A stretch of 64,000 bases of DNA, from the NCBI GenBank assembly GCA_034638255.1, contig JAWPGT010000026.1:295064-359063 (forward strand), in the 5' to 3' direction. Position 1 is the stretch's first letter, and every line of letters starts with the position of its first letter. The position numbers and the translations under genes are program-made. The DNA comes from Coprinus comatus (taxonomy: Eukaryota; Basidiomycota; Agaricomycetes; Agaricales; Agaricaceae). Below, piece by piece: positions 19,065 through 29,348 of the stretch. Below the pieces are notes generated by a model. That model searched no databases. It was given only the letters and a program-made list of their open reading frames with translations, and was not told where the DNA came from.

Positions 19065-22000
19065 CACCTATGTGTCCCCAGCCAACTGCCCCAGCAGTTT
19101 TTGTGGCCTTCCATGCTTTCTCCTCTCAGTCACTGCCTCCGCTGGTGCTGGTGTCATCTCTGAGCTTGCTACACCCCACCTCCTAGTCTTCCCACGAGTC
19201 CTCTCATTCACCCGGAACTCATTGATAGCCTCTGTGGCATGTGTGAGCTCATACTCAGGTATCCACTCATTCTCAGACTCATCAAACCCAAGCTACTTTA
19301 CCAGGAACTCGCAAACACCCCCTCTCATTTTCCTTTCCCTCAAAATGTGTTCAATCTCTTGCTCTGCACCCATGGAAAACATCACTGGTGCAGGTGGTAC
19401 CTGTCTCCTACCCAGGATTGTATCTTCACGCACTGGAACCAGGCATGAGACATGGAAAACATTATGGATCTTCCATCCATCAGGTAAGTGTAACTGATAA
19501 ACTGTGTCCGAAATTTTCTGAGCCACCTTAAAAGGACCAAATCTCCTGAAATCCAGCCTCTGGGATGGGCGAGCTGACACCAGATCAGTCCGTTCCAAGT
19601 ACACCCAATCTCCAGGAATATAGTCAGGAGCCTTGTCAACCCATGTATCATGAAACCTTTTCATCCTCTCCACTGCCAGCACCAGAACTGACTTCAACTC
19701 CTCTTGTACCCAGTGGATTCGGTCCAACTGTTCATCAGCCTCTGGGATTTGCTGCAAGTTCACTGGGTCGATAGAGAAGGTTGGGTTAAACCCATATTCT
19801 GCATAGAAGGGGGACATGCTGATTGCTGAGTGGTGACAGTTGTTATATGCAAACTCTGCAAATGGAAGCCAAGAATGCCAATCATCCTGGTAGTAGTCTA
19901 CATAAGCTTGTAAGTAAACCTCCAACTCCTGATTTACGCGCTCAGTCTGACCATCTGTCTATGGGTGATTAGCTGTCAACAACACCCATTTAATACCCAG
20001 TCCTTCCCACATGCGTTGTGTAAACTTGGCAACAAACTGTGGTCCACGGTCCAATACCAATTTCTTGGGTGTGCCATGCAATGACCAAACACGTTCTATG
20101 AACATATCACACATTTCAGCTACACCATCAGTAGTGCACTGGGAGGAAGTGAGCCCTCTTCGTCGACTTATCACATATGACCTGGATCACATCATACCCC
20201 TTCGAAACTGGGAGAGGACCAATGTAATCAGTGGACACATGTTGCCATGGACCAAGTGGTACCTCCAATGGCTGCAACTTGCCCATCGGCTTCAGACGTC
20301 TTGGTTTTGTTCTCTGGCACATCTCACACCCCTCCACATATCGACGTGCATACTCTGACATACAAGGCCAGTAGTAGTTCCGTGAAACCATCTCCAAGGT
20401 GTTACTGATTCCAGGGTGACCAGCTGGAATTGCATTATGGTATAGTTGTAGTATCCAACGTTTCAACTCCTCATCATCTGGTACATAAATCAATCCCTGA
20501 AAGCGAACGAACCCATCCTCTACCTTAAAATCCTTCAGCCATGTCTGCACTAGTCCTGGTGCACTCTTCAAGTCCCACATCACTGACAACTTAGGGTCCA
20601 ACCTTGTAATCTCCTTCACCCTCGCTACAATATCTGCATCTGCTCGTACCAACTGTCCAACCTTAGCCACTACTTCTGAGTCCCCACAACATCCCACATC
20701 TATAACCACCTGTGTACAGCATCCCTGGCACCCAACACCACCAACAACAACCTGCTCCAGTGCTAGTACGCGCTGTGCCCTGTTGTCACCACATTGGCCT
20801 TCAGAGACAACATGGTCAGCATGCCATGAAAGCTCATCAGGTCCAACACTAAGACGACCTGGACGATGGTGTATCTTGAAGACAAAGCAATTAAGAAACA
20901 AGCTCCATCATGCTTGTCTCCAATTCAAGTTCTGAGCTATCATGAAAAACTCAAGATTACAGTGGTTGGAGAAGATATCCACACAATGTGGGTTTCCTTC
21001 CAGGTAAGGTCACCATATCGCAAGTGCTCGAACCACTGCTAATAGTTCCTTGTCATGCATATCATAATTACACTCTGCAGGTTGCATTGCCTTCAAGAAA
21101 TAGGCTACTGGATGCCAATCCCCGACTGCATCCTCCTGTGACAAGATTGCGCCCATTGCAAAGTCAGAGGCATCTGTCTCCACATGAAATGGTGCTTCCA
21201 TCTCAGGCATTACCAATACTGGTGCCTTCGTGAATGCCAACTTCAACTTCTCAAATGCTTCTTGTTCTCCCTCACCCCACCACCATGCAACATCCTTCCT
21301 CTTCAGACGTTCTAGTGGTTGTGACAGCCTTGCATAATCTGCCACAAACCTATGATAGAAGTTGCAAAACCCAAGAAACTGACTGACCTCCTTGGCTGTA
21401 CGTGGAACAGGCCAATTTGTTATCCCATTAACCTTCACCGGATCCATACCAATATGACCTGGTGAGATACGCACACCCAAGTAGTCTACCTGTGTTGTCC
21501 GAAACTGACACTTCTCTGGTTTCAGAAATAAATCTGCCTCTCTCAGTCACCATAACACTTCCTTCACCTATTCATCATGCAACGAGGGATCCTCTGTGAA
21601 AATAATGATATCATCTAGGTAAAGGACCACATTCACATCCACCAGGTCATGAAACAGCTCATTAACCATCCGCTGAAAAGCAGCAGGTGCATTATGCAAA
21701 CCAAACTGCATTACCAAGAACTTGAACTGGCCATATTGGGTCCAAAATAAAGTCTTCCACTCATCTCCCTCTCATATCCAAACATTGTAGTACCCCCAAT
21801 GCATATCTAGAGTAGTGAACACCTTTGCAGCCTTCAAACGATCCAAGAGTTCTGCTGTAAGGGGAATAGGGTATGAGTCTGGACATGTAAAAGCATTCAA
21901 AGCTCGAAAGTCCACAACCAACTGCAATGTGCCATCCTTCTTTTTAACGAAGAACACTGGAGCTCCACAGGGTGCTTTTGATGGACCTATATAACCCTTT

Positions 22001-23020
22001 GCCAAATTGTTGTCAATAAACTCCCAAAGTGCACATAACTCTGCAGGAGCCATCTGATACAACTTGCCAACTGGTGGGGGGGCATTGCCCTCCAGCTCAA
22101 TTGCAAGATCATGGGGTTTATGCTTTGGGAGTCACTCTGAACTACCCTTGTCGAAGATGTCCAAGAACTCATGAAACTCTACTGGAACCATATCAGCTAC
22201 CAAACGACTTGAGGCCTTGGTATGTCCCATCACCGTCTCTGCTAATGATTGCGAAACTGAATGTGCTGCTGCAACTCAAATTGAAGGACCTCCTCCACCC
22301 CAATGTGACTCTCCATCCCAACACTGTTCAAGACACCATTCACCCTCACTCTGACCAATCATGCCACTATCCCTATCCACTGCACTCTTGCCTGCTTCCT
22401 GTGCCACTGCAACCTGTAGTGCATGTTCAATCTCTCCACGAGCAACATGAACAGCCTCAGCTTTCAACCTACACCAAGAAGAGGTCTTGCCTATACAAAT
22501 ACGCTTCAAGCCAATCCAGGACTCTGGCACCACCTTAGATTGGTGTCCAGCTGCCACCCGACTATGATCTTGGTATGATAGACAATGCTCTTTACAGTAC
22601 TCTGATGTAAAATCAAGAGTAGAGTGAGTCCAATCAATATGTGGATTATGTTGCCGCAGCCAGTTAATACCCAAGATAAGATTACCATCACCAATATCTG
22701 TAACATCACAAACCAACCACTCTGAGTGGTCGCCAACAAATACCCACAAATGCACCTCATGTGTGATATGTCCTGACTTGATGTCTGAATTATCAATTGT
22801 ACGAAGACAAATACCATGCTTCTTCTGAACTGTATGCAAACCATGTTGTTGAACAAAACGTAGGTTGATGAGGCAACAACTTGCTCCAGAATCCAGCATT
22901 GCACATGTAGCAATAACAGATGGTAGAGCAGGGGTCACAGAAGTATGAACTTGTAATGTGATTGGAACCTCAAAGGAAGAAAAAGAAGAGTGTGGGTGAT
23001 GTGCATGAATGACTGCCACA
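19065..23020 (-). pseudogene. gypsy C protease, RT, RNase H, integrase and chromodomain
   Basis: Read right to left: protease Leu-Asp-Ser-Gly-Ala-Ser (about 22890), RT with Leu-Asp-Met-His-Trp-Gly (about 21800) and Tyr-Leu-Asp-Asp (about 21610), RNase H (about 21230-20900), integrase zinc module (about 20460-20310) and core (about 20260-19900), and chromodomain (about 19330-19160) with Phe-Leu-Val-Lys-Trp. Stops interrupt the frame at several places, for example near 21010, 20935 and 19960. The element cannot make a full polyprotein. Confidence 0.85.
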
Positions 23021-23138
23021 CGTCACCCAAGATGATGACACTTCCGCGTCTCTCCAGTTTTCAATGACACACATGTATTGGGAACAAGTACAGGGACTTC
23101 ATTACCAGTTGCGATTGGTGGGACACTCCGATGCAACC

Positions 23139-24666
23139 CTACACAAAACCCAACTCCAGAGCCTTGTCCTCACTACTAGCTGCTACCATGGAAGCACCTG
23201 CCAATGACTTGTTAAGTTCTTCCATTATCCCTGCTTTCAACTGTGCTAAGACAGACCCATCACAGTTTGCCTGAATATGTCCTTCACCACCACACTTGAA
23301 ACACATGCGTGGCTTGTGAGCACCATCAATGTCCATGGCATTTGGATCTCGTGGCAGAACAGGAAGTGAAACTTGAGCCCGAGGAGTTGTAGCTGCTACA
23401 ACAGGAACTGTGACACACTGTGCCTGGGTGTTTGCACCTTTTGGATGAACAGTACCTGAAGACTTCATATGATGGACCTCTGTAGTAATATCAGCCAATC
23501 GTGCCTTATGACAGAGTAATATTGCCTGTGCTTGTGCTGCAGTCTCAAAATCGGTGTTTGTAAGGGGACCTTCCTCACTGACCCTTACACCGACACACCG
23601 ACTACTGACCGATCCTCCAATGTTCCAACTTCCATCAGAACACCTCCTGACTTCATGCTTTCATGACTTGCCCCCTCACATGACTCATCCCCCATTGTTC
23701 CCATTGTCCATGTTACGGCATCCCTTGGGACAATAGCTGGCATCTCTGTTTGTATAGTAGTATATATTATGTGTAGCCTGTGCGAGTGAATCCCCAACTC
23801 TTTCTCTTTGGATTCCTCGCTAGGTATGTTGTGTCTGTTCTGTAATATGTTTCCGATCAAATATAACTTTGGATTCCTCGCTAGTTGTCGTGCTGCTTGT
23901 CGCCAACGTGAGTCACCCTTACAGTGTTGACCAGGTTCTGTTTTGATGTAAGTGACAGACCCTCCCAGTACCGAGAGTTGATGAATTGGCCAGTTCATTC
24001 AGCAACTGGAAGTTTTGTAACCAATTCACAGAATTCTGTAGTGTATGCTGTTATTGAGTTTGAACCTTGCTGAAGACGATTCAAATGATGTAATGCATCT
24101 CTTGCCACATCCCGTGAGCAAAAGGTCTCTTGAAATGCTCCAATCCACTTCTCCCAATCCTCACACAACTCCAAAAACTCTCCCTCCTCTGATGATGATG
24201 TAATAACAGCAGACCAGGCATGAGCTTGTCCAGTCAGGTATGTCTGTGCCCATAAGATCTTCTGCGAGTCATCCACAAAAGTCTCAAACTTCACTGCAAC
24301 CTTAATCTGTTGGACAAACTGCTCCACCTTCACCATATCCTTTCCATCAAAAACTGTTGGTATGTGAACCTTGGGATTTCATATACCACCAGTAGCATGT
24401 GATGCAAGAATGGCATGTACTCACACTTCTGAGTCCAGTAATGCTCTGCGAAGTTCCTTGTTCTCTGCAGCTAGCCTATCATACCCATCTGATGCCTGTG
24501 CCAACCCTTTCTCTACATGCTCCAAGCCTGTCTCCAAGGCTGTCATCTTCAACTGAAACATCTTTTCCAAGGTAGTATAAATTCCATCCGCCATCTGTGC
24601 TTCTGGTGACCATGTATCCACAGGCTCTGGGATGTGACCACTGTCACCAAGGCCTTCTGTTGACAT
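23139..24666 (-). pseudogene. gypsy C gag with zinc knuckle, interrupted by a solo LTR
   Basis: Starts at ATG 24666 with a coiled-coil-like N-terminus (Leu/Glu-rich, about 24600-24430). The capsid part follows (24336-23995), then the solo LTR at 23559-23923, then the C-terminal part with a CX2CX4HX4C knuckle at about 23266-23307. In-frame TGA codons lie at about 24420, 24380 and 23997. The frame is continuous across the LTR site once the insertion and one duplication copy are disregarded. Confidence 0.85.
23559..23923 (-). mobile_element. solo LTR of gypsy A family in gypsy C gag (365 bp)
   Basis: TGTAAGGGGACC...CACCCTTACA, the same family and orientation as the LTR at 3455-3819, and it retains both 15-bp direct repeats. 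Perfect target duplication gtgtt (23554-23558 and 23924-23928). Confidence 0.93.
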
Positions 24667-24734
24667 GATGCAGATATTCCAAAAATTTTACATGTTGGTA
24701 AGATTTGATTAGATCTTTGTTCAAGTGTTAGGCT

Positions 24735-24905
24735 TCGAACAGTGATCTGCAAGGCAGCACATAGGAAGGCTATAAGCGAAATATATTAGAAGAGACTAGA
24801 AATGTACTGTAGTACATACCTATAAGCGAAATGAACAAAGATGAAAAGATTACAGTGTATCTACGAGGATGTATATCTACAACGTCACATGATCATATCA
24901 TGACA
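24735..24905 (-). repeat. gypsy C 5' LTR (inner boundary uncertain)
   Basis: The outer end is set by TGTCATGATATGATC on the minus strand at 24905, shared with 18944-18966. The inner end is unclear; a CA at the cctaaca-like position near 24728-24735 is one candidate. No primer site was identified. The stretch 24906-25050 to its right shows nothing recognisable. Confidence 0.45.
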
Positions 24906-25052
24906 GTGATTACATCATATCTCCGTCAATAATGATTGCAATTACACATGGTAACCGTTACCAGCACCGCATTAACGAGGGCTTTTGTTTGCAGGTAGTT
25001 GTGTAATATTCCGTTATGTTTTCATGGTGCTATGAGCCATTCTTTGGAGTAT

Positions 25053-25740
25053 ATTAGGAATCTACTAAAGTTCTTAGTTCTTTAGTAGAATCCTACTAAA
25101 GAAACAATAAAGTACTTGTACCTATAGTAGAAACCTACTAAAAGTATGGGTACTTCAGTTATTTTTAGTAGATTCTTACTAGAGAACACATAGCTTTAGT
25201 ACATTTCTACTAAAAATCTCATACATTTAGTAGAATTCTACTAAAGAAGTCATACCTTTAGCAGAAACCTACTAAAGAACTCATATTGTTAGTAAATTCC
25301 TACTAAAGAAGTTATACCTTTAGTAGAAACCTACTAAAAACCTCACTTCTTTAGTAAGATCCTACTAAAAATCTCACTTCTTTAGCAGAAACCTACTAAA
25401 GAACTCATACCTTTAGTAGGATCCTACTAAAAATCTCACCTCTTTAGTAGGTTTCTACTAAAGAACTCATACCTTTAGCAGAAACCTACTAAAGAACTCA
25501 TATCTTTAGTAGAATCCTGCTAAAGAACTCATACTCTTAGTAGAGTCCTACTAAAGAACTCACTTCTTTAGCAGAAACCTACTAAAAACACATATGTTTA
25601 GTAGATTCCTACTAAACAACTCACATTTTTAGTAGGATCCTACTAAGAGTCTGACTTCTTTAGTAGAATCCTGCTAAAGAACTCATATCTTTAGTAGAAA
25701 CCTACTAAAAATCTCACTTCTTTAGTAGAATCCTACTACA
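25053..25740. repeat. minisatellite of about 22 palindromic units, period about 33 bp
   Basis: Each unit is a near-palindrome TTTAGTAG-N4-CTACTAAA joined by 11-13 bp linkers of two common kinds (gaactcatacc and aatctcacttc). About 22 units counted by eye. Centres are mostly AAAC or ATCC; two units are perfect palindromes around GGATCC. Arms often carry a single uncompensated change (AGCAG, CTGCT). A T-run of about 17 bp follows at 25747. No gene lies inside. Confidence 0.92.
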
Positions 25741-26628
25741 ACTTATGTTTTTTTTTTTTTTTTGCATATAACAAAACTAAAAGTGTAGAAAATCATCATT
25801 AATCATGAAAAAATGCGTCATATAATAGTAATGGGTATATACATACAAACATATGTACAATACAAGGCACATACATATGTATAATGAAAGGAACATATGT
25901 ATGTACCCAATTAAAACAACTAGTGGTACCTATTTGTTACCACTTTTGGGTCGTCAGCTACCTGCTCCTGAAAGTAGTCTCAGTAAGAGTAGACATTCTC
26001 TTCCTACAAGCACCTTGAAGAGGTCCATCGTAGCATCATCTATACCGAAATGGAGGTATAGGCAAGATTATAACAGAAACATCTTAAAATATGAAAACAA
26101 ACAATCTTCAGAGCAGACTTAGAAACCTCTATCTCTTAAATCGAAATATGTTCTTGTTGTGAGTTGACCTCGATCATCACAAATTCCAGCTTATTACCCC
26201 TTTATAGATTTAATGGTTACGAGTTATGATTCTGACCAGCAATAGATTTATATTCGAATATAAATCCAATCCAGTTTTGATATTCTAATGGTGTAGGATA
26301 AGCCTGGATAACAAATAATATATAATGTGCTGGAATTTCAGAAGTTTCACTGTTTCTTGTATCCAATATGCTAGTACTAGCCACGGGTCAGAATTTGAAC
26401 TTGGTAGTACTTGGGAGTGAATATTAAATTTAAGAAGTGACGAGAACATTCGAATGTCACAAAGTTATCTTTGAGGAACCCTAGTAAGACGGATGGTCAT
26501 AGTCTCTGAAAATTTAGACCTTAACTATAAAGTACCACTCTTGTAAAGAATTTCACTTGTTGATTCACTTTTATTATTTTATCTTGATCAAAAAAAATAA
26601 TGAAAAGACCCTAGCGAGCAGTGACACA
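25741..26628. other. no gene recognised
   Basis: AT-rich sequence with a T-run and short repeated acatatgta motifs near 25850-25910. One 89-codon open frame (25853-26122) has no recognisable feature. I see no supported gene. Confidence 0.6.
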
Positions 26629-26850
26629 TTCCCAGCCCTTCTCTTCTGGGAAGTCCTCATAAGGTCTGCCCCATGTAACTCTCGAATTATTGATGAGAAC
26701 GTGGAGCTTTGACTCGCGCTTCCGGAACTCCTGAATCAGTGCATTGCATCCTGCCTTGGACTACATCCAAAGATATCGTCAACAATATTACAAATAGCCA
26801 TGTTGCGAAAAGTATAACATGCACCAACATTTGCCACAATAATAATATCA
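26629..26850 (-). pseudogene. fragment of the SDR gene (exons 4-5 region)
   Basis: Closely matches 41028-41235 of the intact SDR gene, including the end of exon 5, the intron and the start of the exon 4 match, with scattered substitutions. No other SDR exons are present. It lies just downstream of X1, as the intact SDR lies just upstream of Y2, so it may mark a duplication breakpoint. Confidence 0.85.
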
Positions 26851-27108
26851 CCTATGAATTGAATGTTCAAATTTAACAGGGTTGTTTTCATTGAATACGT
26901 TACCATGATTGTCAACATCTTATCGTTATCTGAGGTCAAGTGAACAGATTCACCAGATTAGAGGGAACACGGCTCAACGACAGCTTAAAAAACTTCAGTT
27001 GTCCAAAGATCAACATTCAATTTCTTTTTTAAATTTCTACATCAAAATCATAATTTTATTTAGATGAAAGAATGTGGCATAAGGTTTCAGACTTCAGTCA
27101 ATTTCTTT

Positions 27109-29348
27109 TTATCCCTCGGCAACCTCCACACGAACTTTGTGACTACCTTCAGTCAACGTTTCCGCCATAGAGAACAACAGCTCAACCTCGTATGACCCAA
27201 CCTTGTAAGTAACAAATTCAAATTCAATTGTCGTTAACTCTGACCCCGTCTCGACTATAGTATTATAGCCTTTCAACAACACTCCACGGTTCTCGATATG
27301 TGCTGAAGCAAGGGAAATTGGATGAGGGACTTGGCAACGAACAGAGAAAGGAACACCAATTCCCTTAATAGCATTGACCTCATTACCCTGACGAGAAGCT
27401 GGGATGCTCAATTGAGTAGAATCTGCTTTAGGAATGGAGAGAGAGATCGGTTGACTGATAGTTGTATGAGGAAGGATTTTCTTCAAGAATGGTTCCAAAG
27501 AAGCGCTAGTAGCGGAGTCACTGATTGCAGTGATAGTGATTAAGGTATTCCCAGAGACGATGACGACATGACCTTGAGGGATATGAGAAGCCGATTGGAC
27601 TGCATATTGTGCATACTCGAATGCGACTGTTGCGGGTTCCCAGAGTGTGTTCAAAAGCTCGCTTTCCTCCCCCAAATCGATTTGGACATTCGAAAGGTAG
27701 CATTGGAAGCTGTCAAGGGCAGCAGCAGACGCTTGGGAAAGATCTAGATCGTCCGAACTAGCTGGGGTATGGATTTTCGCATTCAATACGACGTCACCCA
27801 AACCGGTCACATCTGCGAGATGCCAAAGTGCATCAACGAAGTCAGAGCCATGGTGAATATCACTGAATACCACAGCGGTATTTCCGTCGACTACTGATTG
27901 GAGCCATGAGGGAACGTTATCCCATTGAGACTGCAAGCATGTCCTGGAGTGGGGATTAGTGGAAGCAGCCCTCTGAATCAAGGTCTCAAGACCCTTTCCG
28001 GTAGTGAGAGTACCAACAGCAGACAGAGTGGGAGAGGTACCGGTAACACCCGTAGCTTGCACTATATTCCTGAGCTGACCAGGTTGGAATTGTGGTGTAT
28101 AAAGCGTAGTTTGCCTGTCGATTGCATTTGAAACATAGGACAGAGGGTTGTCGCCGAGATGTGGTCCACCACAAGCATCAAAGATATTGTCCGTCGTAGG
28201 GCTCCATCTAGGCAGCTTTCCGTTGAATGCGTGATTACCAAATGCTGTCCTTCTATGATCATTGATGGGAACCTGTTGTGGGCTTCCATTCCGCTGGAAG
28301 AATGGATTGTTGCATAAACCAGGAATTCCCACAAGGTAAGTTGAAGTAATGTAACCATACGGCTCCATGAAAAGCCAGGATGGTCGGTCTGGAACGAGAG
28401 TACCGAATGAATCAACAATCTGTACCATCCCTGCTTGATCATAACAGTTGACGGTGGGTAACAAGCTTCCAGGACGGCCACCGGCTGTGGCGGCAATATA
28501 GTATTGGTATCGAAAAACACCACCATACCGGGGAGTGTTCGAGATCAAGAAGAAGGACATCCCTGTTTCGCGAAGTAAAACAACAATTCAAGAAGTATAT
28601 TAATATACGTACCACCACCAGCAGAATCATATTTTTTGGAGTAATTGCTGAACGTGTTACGTGTAGCACGATAGGGGTCGTAGCGCAGAGAAAATGCCTC
28701 AGCCTCAACCTCAGACTCTAAATCTAACCAAATGAATCGGAAAGTAAGACATTGTTACCCCTATTTGAATTTGGCGCACACACCTTGATAACCTGCAAAA
28801 TTGAGATTTGGAATAACAGCACGCAGAAATTCTACAGCAATACCAGCATGACCGGAAAGGAAGAGGTCATGAATATCCCCCACAATCCAATAGAGCTCGA
28901 GTCGGGTAGCAACTCTCAAGTCTTCATCTGTATCTCCATTCACTTCCAATTTCCAAAGACAGTCCCCGGCCCAGGCAAATGGAGTTTTACGAGTTTTGGG
29001 TAAAACAACCTTAGCAGTAACACTAATATCGCTCGTGGAGGAAATGGTAAATGCATCACTTTCTAAGACCCTATTGCCATCAATGTGACCAGAAAGACGA
29101 TAATTTCCAGAAAATGAGCGAGAACTAGATGGTTGGAGTGTGAGATTCAATGCTCCGGTAGAGTCAACGCGAGAGTTGAAATCATAAGGGAATGCGATCG
29201 GCACAAGGGATCCATGAGTACCATCATTGACTTTTTTTCCGTCCCAGACGATTTGAGGGCCAAGGATGAGCTCCTTCTTCGAATTACGCAGAGGAATATC
29301 GCATTTTGTTGATATTTTCAGAATTTGGAATGCTGGATCGACCTCCAT
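27109..29348 (-). CDS. X1: conserved protein with possible transglutaminase-like core, 709 residues
   Basis: Three exons: 29348-28784, 28723-28613 and 28562-27109, with phases that fit and donors GTGTGT and GTACGT. No signal peptide or membrane segment, so probably cytosolic. Residues 1 to about 190 look like a beta-rich domain. The middle has Asn-Cys-Tyr-Asp-Gln (Cys265), Gly-Asn-His-Ala-Phe (His336) and Ile-Phe-Asp-Ala-Cys (Asp354), a Cys-His-Asp order and context like transglutaminase/papain-fold cores. The last 90 residues look like an Ig-like beta domain. The family name is an inference; no function is known to me. Paralogues are X2 and X3. Its neighbour upstream is Y1 on the same strand. 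Confidence 0.8.

Larger units (their letters stand above)
18943..24905 (-). mobile_element. Ty3/gypsy chromovirus C, decayed
   Basis: Minus-strand element with gag, zinc knuckle, protease, RT, RNase H, integrase and chromodomain. The sequence TGTCAT(A/G)ATATGATCATGTGA occurs at both ends (about 18944-18966 and 24885-24905), which marks the LTR 5' end. The left LTR is cut after about 23 bp by the palindrome. A solo LTR is inserted in gag at 23559-23923. There are many in-frame stops. Confidence 0.85.

Noticed and set aside
25053..25740. CRISPR-like array of repeats and spacers
   Set aside because: The repeats are short palindromes with linkers that are themselves repeated, the DNA is fungal, and there are no cas genes. 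It is a minisatellite.
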